From Paenibacillus phytorum (GTDB taxonomy: Bacteria > Bacillota > Bacilli > Paenibacillales > NBRC-103111), in contig NZ_WHOA01000007.1 of NCBI RefSeq assembly GCF_013141715.1, positions 62,001-126,000 of the forward strand: a stretch of 64,000 nt of DNA, in the 5' to 3' direction. The position numbers and the translations under genes were made by a program. Shown piece by piece: positions 25,662 through 35,632 of this stretch; within the stretch, counting starts at the first letter, position 1, and the number at the start of each line of letters is the position of its first letter. Under the pieces are notes generated by a model. It saw only the letters and a program-made list of their open reading frames with translations. It did not search any database and was not told the origin of the DNA.

Positions 25662-26951
25662 TCATGCTTTTTTATTCATTTCCCCTTTAGGTTTAATAAA
25701 AAAGAACACGAGTGCAAGCATAAGAAGTGCCAAGGAAGATACGGTAATGAATATGGCTTGGTCCGAAATGTTCATGAGCCATCCGAAAAGTGGTGGACCG
25801 CATGCTACACCAATGAAACGGAGACTATTGTACAACGAGGTTATCATTCCGCGCTGTTCACGCTCTACAGAACCGGTAATCAGTGTATTTAAGCAAGGTA
25901 GCAGCAGACCAGTACCTATGCCACTTAATGTAAGTAAACCAATGAATATGTAGAGATTGGTATTTAGGAAGATGGCTAATGCTAGCGAAACGGTCATCAT
26001 GATGAGTCCGATGTTCATTAACCAGCGCATCAATATGACGTTCTCTTTGATTTTAGCACCGGTGGTATAAGAGGTAATGACCATGCCAAGCAAAGGAATA
26101 GCCAGAATAAGTCCCTTACGCACACCTTCGATACTATAAGGCTCTTCTTCTAATATTTGGGATAAATAAAAGAGGACACCAAACAGAATAAATAGCGAAA
26201 TGGAGCCAGCGAAAAATGCAGGGATGAGCCAACGACCTTTTTCCCGAAAAATGCTTCGAATTTGCTTCAAGTAATCCTTAAGAGGTTCCGCTTCCTTTTC
26301 TTTAGGCGGTTCCTTAATCATAAAGATAACTGCGAGCAGTGCTAACACACAGAATATAGGGAATGCAAAAAATGGTGCAAACCAAACGATTAAAGCTAAT
26401 AATGAACCTAAAATCGGGCTTACGACTTTACCAGCTCCATTAGAAGCCTCTATGAGCCCAAGCGCTTTACTCGCTGTCCCGCCCTTATATAAATCTCCTA
26501 CAAGCGCCATCGCTATAGGGGCTGTCCCTGCTGCTCCTAAGCCTTGTATAGCTCGTGCTGTTATAAGGATAGGATAGGAATTCCAAACGGCTGCAAAGCC
26601 TGCTAGGACGCCCGCAGAACCGTAAATGATTAAGGAAGGGATGATGACGGCTTTACGTGTGAAACGGTCTGATAAATAACCTGATACAGGGATGATGAGT
26701 CCGGCTGTGATGGAAAATAGGGTGATGACGAGTGAACTCTGGAAACGAGATATACCCATTTTTTCCTGCATATCAGGCAAGATAGGGACTAGCATGGAAT
26801 TACCTAGAACGAGAACTAAAGGGATCGTTGCAATGGCGACGTATTCCCAGATGTGACCTTTTTTGTTTTTGGACTTTTCGGATTTGTTTTCAGAGTTATC
26901 TTTAAATATATTTTCAGAAAATTTTTTGCCCTCGGCTGCTTTTGTAGTCAT
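25662..26951 (-). CDS. MFS drug-efflux-type transporter
   Basis: A 429-residue permease with a Lys/Asn-rich cytoplasmic N-terminus of about 35 residues and twelve hydrophobic segments. Motif A is visible as GYLSDRFTRKAVIIPS, and the antiporter motif C-like segment as LGLIEASNGAGKVVSPILGS. This suggests a TetA/Bmr-like efflux pump; B. subtilis YmfD, a siderophore exporter, has a similar shape, but substrate cannot be inferred. The ATG at 26951 is chosen because the upstream in-frame extension has poor composition and no ribosome site, although the AAAGGA before this ATG is 12 bases away. Confidence 0.8.
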   Translation of the reverse strand: MTTKAAEGKKFSENIFKDNSENKSEKSKNKKGHIWEYVAIATIPLVLVLGNSMLVPILPDMQEKMGISRFQSSLVITLFSITAGLIIPVSGYLSDRFTRKAVIIPSLIIYGSAGVLAGFAAVWNSYPILITARAIQGLGAAGTAPIAMALVGDLYKGGTASKALGLIEASNGAGKVVSPILGSLLALIVWFAPFFAFPIFCVLALLAVIFMIKEPPKEKEAEPLKDYLKQIRSIFREKGRWLIPAFFAGSISLFILFGVLFYLSQILEEEPYSIEGVRKGLILAIPLLGMVITSYTTGAKIKENVILMRWLMNIGLIMMTVSLALAIFLNTNLYIFIGLLTLSGIGTGLLLPCLNTLITGSVEREQRGMITSLYNSLRFIGVACGPPLFGWLMNISDQAIFITVSSLALLMLALVFFFIKPKGEMNKKA

Positions 26952-27174
26952 TATAATGAGAGTCCTTTCAGAACATTTTGTTATGTTTACTTTTCCCATT
27001 AAAGTTGAAAGCATACTTTGGATTTTCATTGTTGGAAAATAGTATAGTTTTATACTTTTGCTTCGCTTCAACCTTGACAAATCAGCTCGTTCCCGTGGGA
27101 CGACGGAGTTGTTTATCCTAAGATGTTGGAATTTACGTGGAATTGGAGATAATATAGACAGAGTGGAGGTGGAT

Positions 27175-27714
27175 ATGCTTTTGAAAAAAAATGTGTTTGT
27201 GATAGCCCTGGTGGTTATCTTAGCTGGTTTTGCGATTTATCAAAACGCCCAGCGTCAGAATAAAGAGACGCTTATGCCTACTGAGCAAGCGCCAAAAGTG
27301 AATTTCTTAGCCCCCTCGTTTACGTTAAAAGGGCTTGATGGGAAAGACTACACGATTGGTGGGCCTCGAGAGAAGCCTTTGTTCGTTAATTTCTGGGCTT
27401 CATGGTGTGGTCCATGTGAGGAAGAGGCGCCAGATTTGGTGAATGTGTACAACAAATATCAAGGGCAGTTTGATCTCTATGCAGTCAATGTGACACCTGG
27501 TGATAAGATGGAGAACATTACAAAGTTTGTGGAAACCTACAAATACCCATTCCCGGTGTTATTAGATAAGCAAGGAACGAATGCGGATACCTATCGAGTG
27601 GTTGCCATTCCAACCAGTTTTTTAATCGATAAAAATGGGGTCATTCGCGAGGTCGTTCATGTACTCTCTCCTAGAGATTTGGATAAGAAAATTGCGGGTC
27701 TCATTAAAGAATGA
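27175..27714 (+). CDS. TlpA/ResA-like membrane-anchored thioredoxin
   Basis: A 179-residue protein with an N-terminal membrane anchor (VFVIALVVILAGFAIY) and an extracytoplasmic thioredoxin fold. The redox motif is NFWASWCGPCEEEAP, and the cis-Pro loop is VVAIPTSFLID. It is likely a thiol-disulfide reductase acting on exported apoproteins such as cytochrome c, as for ResA. The start at 27175 follows GGAGGTGG; the longer in-frame form upstream has no family match. No cytochrome maturation genes adjoin it. Confidence 0.85.
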   Translation: MLLKKNVFVIALVVILAGFAIYQNAQRQNKETLMPTEQAPKVNFLAPSFTLKGLDGKDYTIGGPREKPLFVNFWASWCGPCEEEAPDLVNVYNKYQGQFDLYAVNVTPGDKMENITKFVETYKYPFPVLLDKQGTNADTYRVVAIPTSFLIDKNGVIREVVHVLSPRDLDKKIAGLIKE

Positions 27715-27765
27715 AAAAAGCTGCAAGAGAGCGCCGATGGTTGGCGTACTCTTTGCAGCTTTTCT
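27714..27765. terminator. Terminator between the thioredoxin gene and cimA
   Basis: AAAAAGCTGCAAGAGAGCGCC pairs with GGCG...TCTTTGCAGCTTTT, between two convergent genes. Confidence 0.8.
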
Positions 27766-27805
27766 TGAATGTCCTTTTAGAAAAATCTCGATAGAGGTTT
27801 ATTCC

Positions 27806-29425
27806 TTAATGGTTTACTAAGCCTAAGCGCTCTTGTTGATCTTTGTTCGCAGGCTCTACGCGTTTTCTTCCGATTAGTGCATATCGCAAACTATCTACGA
27901 GTGCATACCAGCTAGCTTCAATGATGTTACTGGATACACCTAGCGTATTCCATGTTGTCTTAAAGTCAGTTGATTCCATTAGAACGCGAACCTTACCGGC
28001 AGTAGCACCTTTGATATCAAGGACACGTACTTTATAGTCGGAGAGATGGACGTTCTTAATATCAGGGTAATATTGGATCAGCGCTTTACGTAAGGCATTG
28101 TCAAGAGCATTTACAGGGCCGTTGCCTTCAGCCGCGGTATAGATCGTTTCCCCATGAACCTTCACTTTTACGATGGCTTCGGAAACGACCGATTGATTGG
28201 CGGATTTCTCAACAAGCATTTTGAACGATTCTAATGTGAAAATCTCTTCTAGGCCTTCGAATGCTTCGCGCAGCAAAAGCTCAAGTGTGGCATCGGCTCC
28301 TTCGAATTGGTAGCCTTGATGTTCGAGATCTTTAATTTTCTCAATGACTTCTTTGGTTTTCTGATGTTCTTTATTAAAGTCTAGATTCAGTTCTTGAGCT
28401 TTCACGAGCACATTACTTTGCCCTGCAAGCTCTGAAACAAGTACACGTTGTTTATTGCCGACGAGTTCAGGCTTCGTATGCTCATACGTGCTAGCATCCT
28501 TGAGAATGGCTGAAACGTGAATACCGCCTTTGTGCGCAAATGCCGCATTCCCGACATAAGGCTGATTAACAGGCATATGCATGTTGGCGATTTCGCTAAT
28601 GTATCTCGAAACAGGCGTTAATGATTTCAGTTGCTCTTCTGAAATAACCGAATAGCCAAGCTTCAACTGAAGGTTAGGGATAATGGAGCTAAGATTAGCG
28701 TTACCGCAGCGTTCTCCATAGCCATTGATGGTTCCTTGAACTTGTCCTGCTCCTGCTTGTACAGCAGCAAGGCTGTTTGCCACACCTAATTCGCAATCAT
28801 TATGAGCATGAATGCCAACGGGGGTAGTGACATTCTGTTTAACGGTAGTGACAATAGATGTAACTTCTCCAGGTAATGAGCCGCCGTTGGTGTCACAAAG
28901 CACTATCCAATCAGCTCCAGCGTCCTGTGCTTTTTTGATTGTTTGCAAGGCGTACTCGGGGTTATTCTTGTAACCGTCGAAGAAATGCTCGGCATCATAG
29001 ATGACTTCAAGACCGCAACTTTTTAAATAGAGAACGGAGTCATAGATCATGGAGAGATTTTCTTCAAGTGTGGTTTGAATGGCCGTTGTGACATGGAAGT
29101 CCCATGACTTACCGAAGATGGTTGCTACCTGAGCGCCTGACTCCACGAGTCTGTTCAGATTAATATCATCCGCAGCTATGGAATCCTTACGCCGTGTACT
29201 TCCGAAAGCAGTAATCTTCGCATTTGTGAATTTCATGTCACGAGCGCGTTCAAAGAATTCAATATCTTTGCTGTTGCTGCCCGGCCATCCGCCTTCAATA
29301 TAATGAACCCCAAGCTCATCGAGCTTGCGGGCAATTTTAATTTTGTCCTCGACAGATAAGCTGATGCCTTCTCCTTGCGTACCGTCTCGTAGTGTTGTGT
29401 CGAAGATTTTGACTGATGTTGGCAT
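27806..29425 (-). CDS. cimA: (R)-citramalate synthase
   Basis: A 539-residue enzyme of the LeuA superfamily. The catalytic entry IFDTTLRDGTQGEGISLS, the YIEGGWPGSNSKD substrate loop, and the metal-binding HAHNDCELGVANSLAAV are present, followed by NGYGERCGNAN. The C-terminal LeuA-dimer regulatory domain starts near residue 410. The GGWPG and FDG loops place it with citramalate synthases (pyruvate plus acetyl-CoA), which feed isoleucine synthesis, rather than isopropylmalate synthase. The ATG at 29425 follows AAGGAGG at 6 bases; the upstream ATG belongs to the ribosome-site stretch. Confidence 0.92.
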   Translation of the reverse strand: MPTSVKIFDTTLRDGTQGEGISLSVEDKIKIARKLDELGVHYIEGGWPGSNSKDIEFFERARDMKFTNAKITAFGSTRRKDSIAADDINLNRLVESGAQVATIFGKSWDFHVTTAIQTTLEENLSMIYDSVLYLKSCGLEVIYDAEHFFDGYKNNPEYALQTIKKAQDAGADWIVLCDTNGGSLPGEVTSIVTTVKQNVTTPVGIHAHNDCELGVANSLAAVQAGAGQVQGTINGYGERCGNANLSSIIPNLQLKLGYSVISEEQLKSLTPVSRYISEIANMHMPVNQPYVGNAAFAHKGGIHVSAILKDASTYEHTKPELVGNKQRVLVSELAGQSNVLVKAQELNLDFNKEHQKTKEVIEKIKDLEHQGYQFEGADATLELLLREAFEGLEEIFTLESFKMLVEKSANQSVVSEAIVKVKVHGETIYTAAEGNGPVNALDNALRKALIQYYPDIKNVHLSDYKVRVLDIKGATAGKVRVLMESTDFKTTWNTLGVSSNIIEASWYALVDSLRYALIGRKRVEPANKDQQERLGLVNH

Positions 29426-29515
29426 AGGTTCCTCCTTCAAAAGCTAGCAAAGTGACTTCGGTGCTTGATGTGTGGGTGCTTGTGCTTGCTTTAAAGCGCT
29501 AATGTATAATTTACG

Positions 29516-29535
29516 ATTATACCATAATAGTATGG
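29516..29535 (-). promoter_or_regulatory. Extended -10 promoter of cimA with overlapping dyad
   Basis: On the minus strand TGGTATAAT is an extended -10. The perfect inverted repeat CCATA-N4-TATGG (29522-29535) abuts it and would place a bound protein over the promoter. Confidence 0.45.
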
Positions 29536-29639
29536 GTAAAGACATCATAACGCAAAAATACGTTTGCTTGAAAGAATAATTTTTTGTATGCTGAAAATGG
29601 CTCTAATAGTTGGTTGTTTATCAATGGGAGGGAATATAA

Positions 29640-30941
29640 ATGGTGACAACTCAGCATCATTATCCCAAGCAAGGTAGAGTCATTTTGCATATAGACATGA
29701 ATGCATTCTATTGCTCTGTTCATGAGGCTGTTGAGCCTGATTTATATAAAGGGAAGCCTCTTGCTGTTGCCGGTAGTGTTGAGCTTCGTAAAGGGATTAT
29801 TGTTACTTCATCTTATGCTGCGCGCGCTGTAGGGATCAAGACAGGCATGCAAGTTAGGCAGGCGATGAAGTTGTGTCCAGATTTGATCCTGATAAGACCT
29901 GATTTCGAGCTGTATCGCAGTTTTTCAAGACGGTTTATGCAGATTGTTTATAGTTATTCACCTATGGTGGAATCCATGTCAATCGATGAGTGTTTCGTCG
30001 ATATTACAGGGTCCAAGCAATTTGGAACCCCACTTGAGATCGCGAATAACATTCAGCTACAGATCATGAATGAACTTAAGCTGCCCTGTTCGATTGGCGT
30101 TGCCCCCAATAAGCTACTTGCCAAGATGGGCTCCGATATGAAGAAGCCGAATGGGATATCTGTCCTGCGTCTACGAGATGTTCCCTCTGTATTGTGGGAT
30201 AAACCGTGCAATTATTTATATGGAATTGGTAAAAAGACGGCGGATAAGCTAACTAGACTTGGCATCCATACGTTAGGTCAGCTAGCAGTAGGGGATGAAT
30301 TGCTGTTAAGTAAACACTTTGGCATCTTAGGAGCACATTTGAAGCGTTCGGCTAATGGGATTGACCCTTCACTTGTAAACCCCGAACAAGAACAAAGCAA
30401 GTCAATTGGGCATACGACGACGCTGCCGCAGGATTTTACCGATACCAAAGAAATTCATCGAGTATTCTTAAATCTGGCGGATCAAGTAGCAAGAAGGCTT
30501 CGCAAGCAGGAGCTAATGGCATCCACGATCCAAATCACGATTCGTGATCCGGAGATGAGGACGATTACACGATCCGTCACCTTGCCTACGCCAACCGAGC
30601 ATATGGACGATATTTATCGAACCTCGTGCCAGTTATATGATCATCAATGGGAGGAAGGAAACCCTGTTCGGCTGCTTGGGATTACTCTGCAAAATCTAAC
30701 AATGAAGGAAGAAACGTTCGTTCAGTTGGATCTTTTCGATTATGAAAAGCAGCCTAAACGAGAGAATTTAAACCGCATTATGGACGGACTTCGTGATAAA
30801 TTCGGGGAAAATGCGATTCTAACCGCGGGGATGATGGGTGACAATCCTGCAACGTTGATTAGAAATCATAAAGCGAGAGGGACATCCCTTCAAATGGACC
30901 ATTTGAGGAACAATCCCCTTCACAAAGAAGAGGAGAAGTGA
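29640..30941 (+). CDS. dinB: DNA polymerase IV (DinB)
   Basis: A 433-residue Y-family translesion polymerase. Catalytic motifs are ILHIDMNAFYCSVHEAV (first Asp pair) and VESMSIDECFVDITG (Asp-Glu pair). The helix-hairpin-helix thumb reads LYGIGKKTADKLTRLGI. A beta-clamp binding peptide, QLDLFDY, is near the C-terminus. GGGAGGG precedes the ATG. No LexA box is evident upstream. The downstream mobB ribosome site lies inside the last codons, so the two genes are coupled. Confidence 0.95.
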   Translation: MVTTQHHYPKQGRVILHIDMNAFYCSVHEAVEPDLYKGKPLAVAGSVELRKGIIVTSSYAARAVGIKTGMQVRQAMKLCPDLILIRPDFELYRSFSRRFMQIVYSYSPMVESMSIDECFVDITGSKQFGTPLEIANNIQLQIMNELKLPCSIGVAPNKLLAKMGSDMKKPNGISVLRLRDVPSVLWDKPCNYLYGIGKKTADKLTRLGIHTLGQLAVGDELLLSKHFGILGAHLKRSANGIDPSLVNPEQEQSKSIGHTTTLPQDFTDTKEIHRVFLNLADQVARRLRKQELMASTIQITIRDPEMRTITRSVTLPTPTEHMDDIYRTSCQLYDHQWEEGNPVRLLGITLQNLTMKEETFVQLDLFDYEKQPKRENLNRIMDGLRDKFGENAILTAGMMGDNPATLIRNHKARGTSLQMDHLRNNPLHKEEEK

Positions 30942-30947
30942 CGAAAG

Positions 30948-31448
30948 ATGGCATATTGTATTGGCTTTGCTGGCTATTCGGACAGTGGGAAAACAACGTT
31001 AGTGGCCAAGCTAATCGTAGAAATGAAGCAGCGCGGCTATCGGATAGCCGTAATGAAACATGATGCGCATGGACATTATAAAGAAGCTGCAGGGACGGAC
31101 TCTACGACTTTTGTGGAGTCGGGTGCAGAAGCGGTTGTAACCCTATCTCCAGATGGGATTCATGCGTTCGAAAAGAAGCGAAATCCAAGTCTAGAAGAAC
31201 AGTTAAGTGCTTATGCACATCTAGACTATGTTTTTATCGAAGGCTTCAAGAAGGAAAAGCATCCAAAGATTGCTGTTTTTCGTACAATAGAACAAAGTGA
31301 AATAATTCAAGTTCTTGAGCCTGGGCCGATTGCAATTGCAACTGATATGGACAATTTCAACTTTGATTTAACAGCTTTTCCTTCCTTCGATTTGAACAAT
31401 ATCCGTGGTTTAGCTGACTTTATTGAACAATATTTTCAGAGCTATTAA
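30948..31448 (+). CDS. mobB: Molybdopterin-guanine dinucleotide biosynthesis protein MobB
   Basis: A 166-residue P-loop GTPase-like protein. The Walker A motif is GFAGYSDSGKTTLVAKL, and the MobB-specific AVMKHDAHGHYKEAAGTDS and DYVFIEGFKKEKHPKI strings follow. It assists MobA in attaching GMP to molybdopterin. Other molybdenum cofactor genes are not in the window. It starts 6 bases after dinB. Confidence 0.9.
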   Translation: MAYCIGFAGYSDSGKTTLVAKLIVEMKQRGYRIAVMKHDAHGHYKEAAGTDSTTFVESGAEAVVTLSPDGIHAFEKKRNPSLEEQLSAYAHLDYVFIEGFKKEKHPKIAVFRTIEQSEIIQVLEPGPIAIATDMDNFNFDLTAFPSFDLNNIRGLADFIEQYFQSY

Positions 31449-31457
31449 TTTTAAGGT

Positions 31458-31486
31458 TTGAACTTTGTCCGTATTTATATTATATT
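31458..31486 (+). promoter_or_regulatory. SigA promoter of the ferredoxin gene
   Basis: TTGAAC (31458-31463) and TATATT (31481-31486), spacer 17 bases. Confidence 0.65.
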
Positions 31487-31501
31487 TTACATTGAGGATA
31501 A

Positions 31502-31756
<255 letters not shown>

Positions 31757-31798
31757 TCAGATTAAAACTTAATTTTGTGAAGTGATTCGCAGAATGTC

Positions 31799-31840
31799 GA
31801 AAGAGCTCGGTTCCTGAAGAGGAATTGGGCTCTTTTTTTT
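31799..31840 (+). terminator. Terminator of fer
   Basis: AAAGAGCTCGGTTCCT and AGGAATTGGGCTCTTTTTTTT form a stable stem with a long T run. Confidence 0.9.
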
Positions 31841-31926
31841 GAACAAATTGTATTTACATATAACTATTTATTGCCATTTTCTACGTGCCATCTTACAATG
31901 AAGCTAGTAAACATTGGGAGGATCTT

Positions 31927-33774
31927 ATGGGTAAGAAGAAATGGATTCAAACTTTAGTGGTAGGACTTTTGTTGATGTTATTTTCGACATATTTCTACAC
32001 GGTTAACTCAAGCGGCTTGTTTTATTTTGTTGAGGGTCCCCTCCAAGATGTTTTGCGGAAAGCTAAATCTGTGGATGAACGTCAGCCAGAGGATCGCATC
32101 AAAATTGTTAAGATTGATGAGAAATCACTTAAAGCAATCGGGAAATTTCCGTGGGATCGAACTACCTATGCGCAATTGATAGAGAAGCTAGAGAAGTCAG
32201 GCGCAGCAGCAATTGGTATAGACGTGGTTTTAGCTGAACCTTCGAAAAACCCCGCTGACGATAAAGCATTGGCTGATGTTTTGGCCAAGTATCAAAATGT
32301 CATCATGCCCGTCCAAATTAACTATCCCTCCAAGCAAGAACAAGCAGGCGATCTTGTGCCTGAGAAAATCGACTACCCCACTCCAACACTAACAACCAGT
32401 AGGCAGCAAATGGCACATATTAATGTGTTTGTCGATAAGGATGGTAAGGCTCGGAAGCTGCCAGTTGGGCTGCCTGATGAGAATGGAGCATACATACCTG
32501 CGTTCAGCGTTGCGCTTGCCAATCTAGTTCTGGATGATAAGGACAAAGTGAAGCGAGATGAAGCAACTGGGCAATGGAAACGCGGCAATATTGTAATGCC
32601 AACGAACGAAAGAAATCAAGTTACGACTGAATTTTTCACACTGCCTAGGCAGAAAGTAGATGCAACTACAGGCTATGAATCACTTTCTTTCATTGATGTT
32701 ATTAATAGTAAAAACCCCTTACCTTTGCAAGGCAGCATTGTTCTGGTAGGACCGTTCGTAACGGCCATGCAGGATGAATATCCAACGCCGATCAGCTCTG
32801 TTAAGATGTTCGGGATCGAAATACATGCGAATATGATTCAAACTTTATTAGAAAGCAAGTTTTATAAAGATACAAGTAAGCCTTTTGGCGTAGGTAGTAT
32901 CTTACTTATTTCTTTGCTTGCCATTTTCTTATTTCATAGATATAAAGGCAAAACAGCTCTATTTATTTTTCTAGGAATGTTCGTGATTTATGGTGGCGTA
33001 TGGTTAACCTTCTACATTGCTGGATCAACCTTCGCTCCTCTTGTATACCCGCAATTTGCTTTAGTTACGATCTATATTTGGTCGTTGGTGAGTCATTACC
33101 TGGAAGAGCGGAAGGAGCGCAACCGCGTAACCGGTATCTTCGGAAGGTTCGTTTCCAAAACGGTTGTAGACGAGCTGCTGCAGTCAGGTGAAGATGTTAA
33201 GCTTGGCGGCAGTCGTAAAGATATCTCACTTATTTTCGTAGATATTCGCGGGTTTACCCCTATGTCGGAACGACTAGAGCCCGAGCAAGTTATTCAAGTA
33301 TTGAATGAGTATCTGGATGTATGTACGAAAGCTATTTTCAAATTTAACGGCACTCTCGACAAATTTATTGGTGATGGTGTCATGGCGATGTTCGGCGCTC
33401 CAATTGAATATGACAATCACCCTGAGATGGCTGTGCGAGCAGCAATTGAAATGAAGTCGCAGGCTACGGTTCTTGAGCAGAGATTGATTGAAAAGTATGG
33501 AATCGGTGTGAAATTCGGTCTTGGTATTAACAGCGGACCTGCGGTTGTTGGAAACATTGGTTCTGAAGATCTAAGGCTCGATTATACGGCTATCGGAGAT
33601 ACGGTTAACTTGTCAGCTAGATTAGAAGCGAACGCGAAACCAGGTCAAATTCTAATCAGTGAACAGACCTATGCGAGGGTCAAAGATCTTTTTGAGATAG
33701 AATCCATCGGTGAAATTAAGGTAAAAGGAAAAGAAAAGCCCGTGGCGGTATATGAAGTTATCGGGAATCTCTAA
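31927..33774 (+). CDS. CHASE2-domain class III adenylate/guanylate cyclase
   Basis: A 615-residue membrane sensor. After an N-terminal helix (about 8-28) comes an extracellular CHASE2 domain (residues about 40-330: IKIVKIDEKSLKAIGKFPWD, AAIGIDVVLAEPS, GSIVLVGPF, PTPISSVKMFGIEIHAN), then three helices, then a cyclase domain. Metal Asp residues are in LIFVDIRGFTPMSER and FIGDGVMAMFG. Lys in LDKFIGDG and Asp in LDYTAIGD predict ATP preference, and the transition-state Asn/Arg are in TVNLSARLE. So it probably makes cAMP. The ATG at 31927 follows GGGAGGA. It is first in a three-gene operon. Confidence 0.9.
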   Translation: MGKKKWIQTLVVGLLLMLFSTYFYTVNSSGLFYFVEGPLQDVLRKAKSVDERQPEDRIKIVKIDEKSLKAIGKFPWDRTTYAQLIEKLEKSGAAAIGIDVVLAEPSKNPADDKALADVLAKYQNVIMPVQINYPSKQEQAGDLVPEKIDYPTPTLTTSRQQMAHINVFVDKDGKARKLPVGLPDENGAYIPAFSVALANLVLDDKDKVKRDEATGQWKRGNIVMPTNERNQVTTEFFTLPRQKVDATTGYESLSFIDVINSKNPLPLQGSIVLVGPFVTAMQDEYPTPISSVKMFGIEIHANMIQTLLESKFYKDTSKPFGVGSILLISLLAIFLFHRYKGKTALFIFLGMFVIYGGVWLTFYIAGSTFAPLVYPQFALVTIYIWSLVSHYLEERKERNRVTGIFGRFVSKTVVDELLQSGEDVKLGGSRKDISLIFVDIRGFTPMSERLEPEQVIQVLNEYLDVCTKAIFKFNGTLDKFIGDGVMAMFGAPIEYDNHPEMAVRAAIEMKSQATVLEQRLIEKYGIGVKFGLGINSGPAVVGNIGSEDLRLDYTAIGDTVNLSARLEANAKPGQILISEQTYARVKDLFEIESIGEIKVKGKEKPVAVYEVIGNL

Positions 33775-33801
33775 TAAATGAATGCTAGGGAGGAATTCGG
33801 T

Positions 33802-35610
33802 GTGGGATTAACTAAGAAATTATTTGTGTCATTATTCTTAAGTTTTTGTTTAGTGTTTAGTTTGGTCTCGGCGCTGCTTGTAAAACCTGTGGACGCAAAA
33901 ACCGTTCGAGTAGCTGTCATTGCGACATTATCCGGTGATGTAACGATCAAGAAAGGCGGAGGTTCCAAATCGTACGATGCCTATGAAAGTATGAGTTTAA
34001 ATCAAGGCGACACGGTTTACACAGGAGCTAGCTCATCCGTCACGCTTAATTTGAGTAATGGGGATGCGGACGTAACATTAGGCGAAAATGCTGAGATTAA
34101 CGTGTCAGACCTAAATACCTCAGATGGAAATAAGAAATCCAAGCTTAAAGTATGGGCCGGATCCATGTGGGTCAAGGTGAAGTCATTAGCTGGATCAGAT
34201 GATGAATTTGAAATTGAGACGCCAACAGCCGTTATGGGTGTTCGTGGAACGCAGTTCTTTGTTACCGTTGATCCGAAAACAGGCGCAATTAAGATGGCGG
34301 TTGGAGCAGGGAAAGTCTCCGCATCGACTGTAATAAATGGAGTTGACTCCAGTCAAAAATCTTCAATTACATACTTATATCCGACGCAACAAATTTCTTT
34401 GGATTCTAGGGATGAGACGGATGATCTGTCTCTTAAAGTAGATTTCCTTGATTTAGATGATTTTATAAAGGATGCATCACCGGAAATCATTAAAGAGATT
34501 ATCTTGAACAAGGCCGAAATAGATAAAGAAAATGATGAGTTTATTTCTAAGAAAAAGAAAGAAATCGAAGATGGCAAACTTGTGGATGATAAGACTTCTT
34601 TATCCGTGAAGGATCAGGCTGAATTAGATAAAGTGAAACAAAACTTAGATAACTTAATTGGTAATATTGCCAAGAAGGCTCTCGCGGAAAATAAGGTTGA
34701 TAAAGAGTCTTTGAATAAACTCATTGAACAAGCAAATGCAAAAATCGATAAACAAGAAAAGAAATTAGATTTAAACAATGTTAAAGAATTAGATAAAACG
34801 GCAGGTGTCGATGCAGAAAAAGAAAAAATAAAGAAAGAGCTGCTTCAAAAGCTTGAAGCAGAGAAGCTTAAAAAGCAACTGGAAGAAGCTAAGAAGCAAG
34901 AAGAACTCAAAAATAAGCTGGCTGCTGCGCTTAAAGCTTTGGAAGATCAAAAGAAAAAGATTCTCGAAGCAACGAAAGTGGCGGAGGAGAAGGCTAAAGC
35001 AGACGCTGAAGCAAAATTGAAAGAACAGAATGGGACGAATACTTCAGTACCGGGATCAGGAGGCAATTCGGGGAACTCAGGGGATACTGATCCAGGGACA
35101 CCGGTAGTAACACCAAGTATTAGTCTTGCACCTGGCTCTGTTAACAACACCGGATTATTCGATTTAAATGTAAATCTGAGTGACTTTGTCGGCAACAACA
35201 CAATTTATGGTGTAGAAGTGCACTTATCCTATGGTTCCAATATCTCTCTTTATGTTAATGAAGTGCACCCATGGGTAAGTAATTCGGATATTTTTAGCCA
35301 AAGCAATAGTGCAGATCATATTAAAGAATATTTTAACGGTTCACAGAGAGAGCTTGTGTATGCAGTGACAAATTTTGGTTCAGGTTCAAATAATGTTGAA
35401 GCGATAAATGGAACTAAAAGGTTAGTTACAATTCCGTTTTATGGCCATTCGCTAGAGACAGCAGCATCTCCAGCCCCAACGACATATCCAATAAAAGTCG
35501 AAAAAATCGTCATTGTTCATAAAAATGGTTTAGACGTTCAAAAAATAGAAGTTCCTGTGAAACCTGAGACAACTGTCACTTTACCTCCAAATAGTGGTCC
35601 TAACAATTAA
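33802..35610 (+). CDS. Secreted FecR-domain protein with coiled coil and cohesin-like C-terminus
   Basis: A 602-residue exported protein. Signal peptide: residues 1-30 (LFVSLFLSFCLVFSLVSALL, then VDAKT). A FecR domain covers about 35-185 (ATLSGDVTIKKGG, ETPTAVMGVRGTQFFV). A long Lys/Glu-rich coiled coil covers about 230-405. After a Gly/Ser/Pro linker, residues 440-595 form a beta-rich domain (SLAPGSVNNTGLFDLNVNLS, IYGVEVHLSYGSN) that resembles a cohesin fold. GTG 33802 is chosen for its GGGAGG site at 8 bases. It starts 27 bases after the cyclase gene. In other bacteria CHASE2 and FecR domains co-occur, which supports a joint sensory role. Confidence 0.82.
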   Translation: MGLTKKLFVSLFLSFCLVFSLVSALLVKPVDAKTVRVAVIATLSGDVTIKKGGGSKSYDAYESMSLNQGDTVYTGASSSVTLNLSNGDADVTLGENAEINVSDLNTSDGNKKSKLKVWAGSMWVKVKSLAGSDDEFEIETPTAVMGVRGTQFFVTVDPKTGAIKMAVGAGKVSASTVINGVDSSQKSSITYLYPTQQISLDSRDETDDLSLKVDFLDLDDFIKDASPEIIKEIILNKAEIDKENDEFISKKKKEIEDGKLVDDKTSLSVKDQAELDKVKQNLDNLIGNIAKKALAENKVDKESLNKLIEQANAKIDKQEKKLDLNNVKELDKTAGVDAEKEKIKKELLQKLEAEKLKKQLEEAKKQEELKNKLAAALKALEDQKKKILEATKVAEEKAKADAEAKLKEQNGTNTSVPGSGGNSGNSGDTDPGTPVVTPSISLAPGSVNNTGLFDLNVNLSDFVGNNTIYGVEVHLSYGSNISLYVNEVHPWVSNSDIFSQSNSADHIKEYFNGSQRELVYAVTNFGSGSNNVEAINGTKRLVTIPFYGHSLETAASPAPTTYPIKVEKIVIVHKNGLDVQKIEVPVKPETTVTLPPNSGPNN

Positions 35611-35632
35611 TAAATAGAATAAGGAGAAACCA

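Noticed and set aside
29426-29639. LexA box upstream of dinB
   Set aside because: No GAAC-N4-GTTC or CGAAC-N4-GTTCG pattern in the gap.
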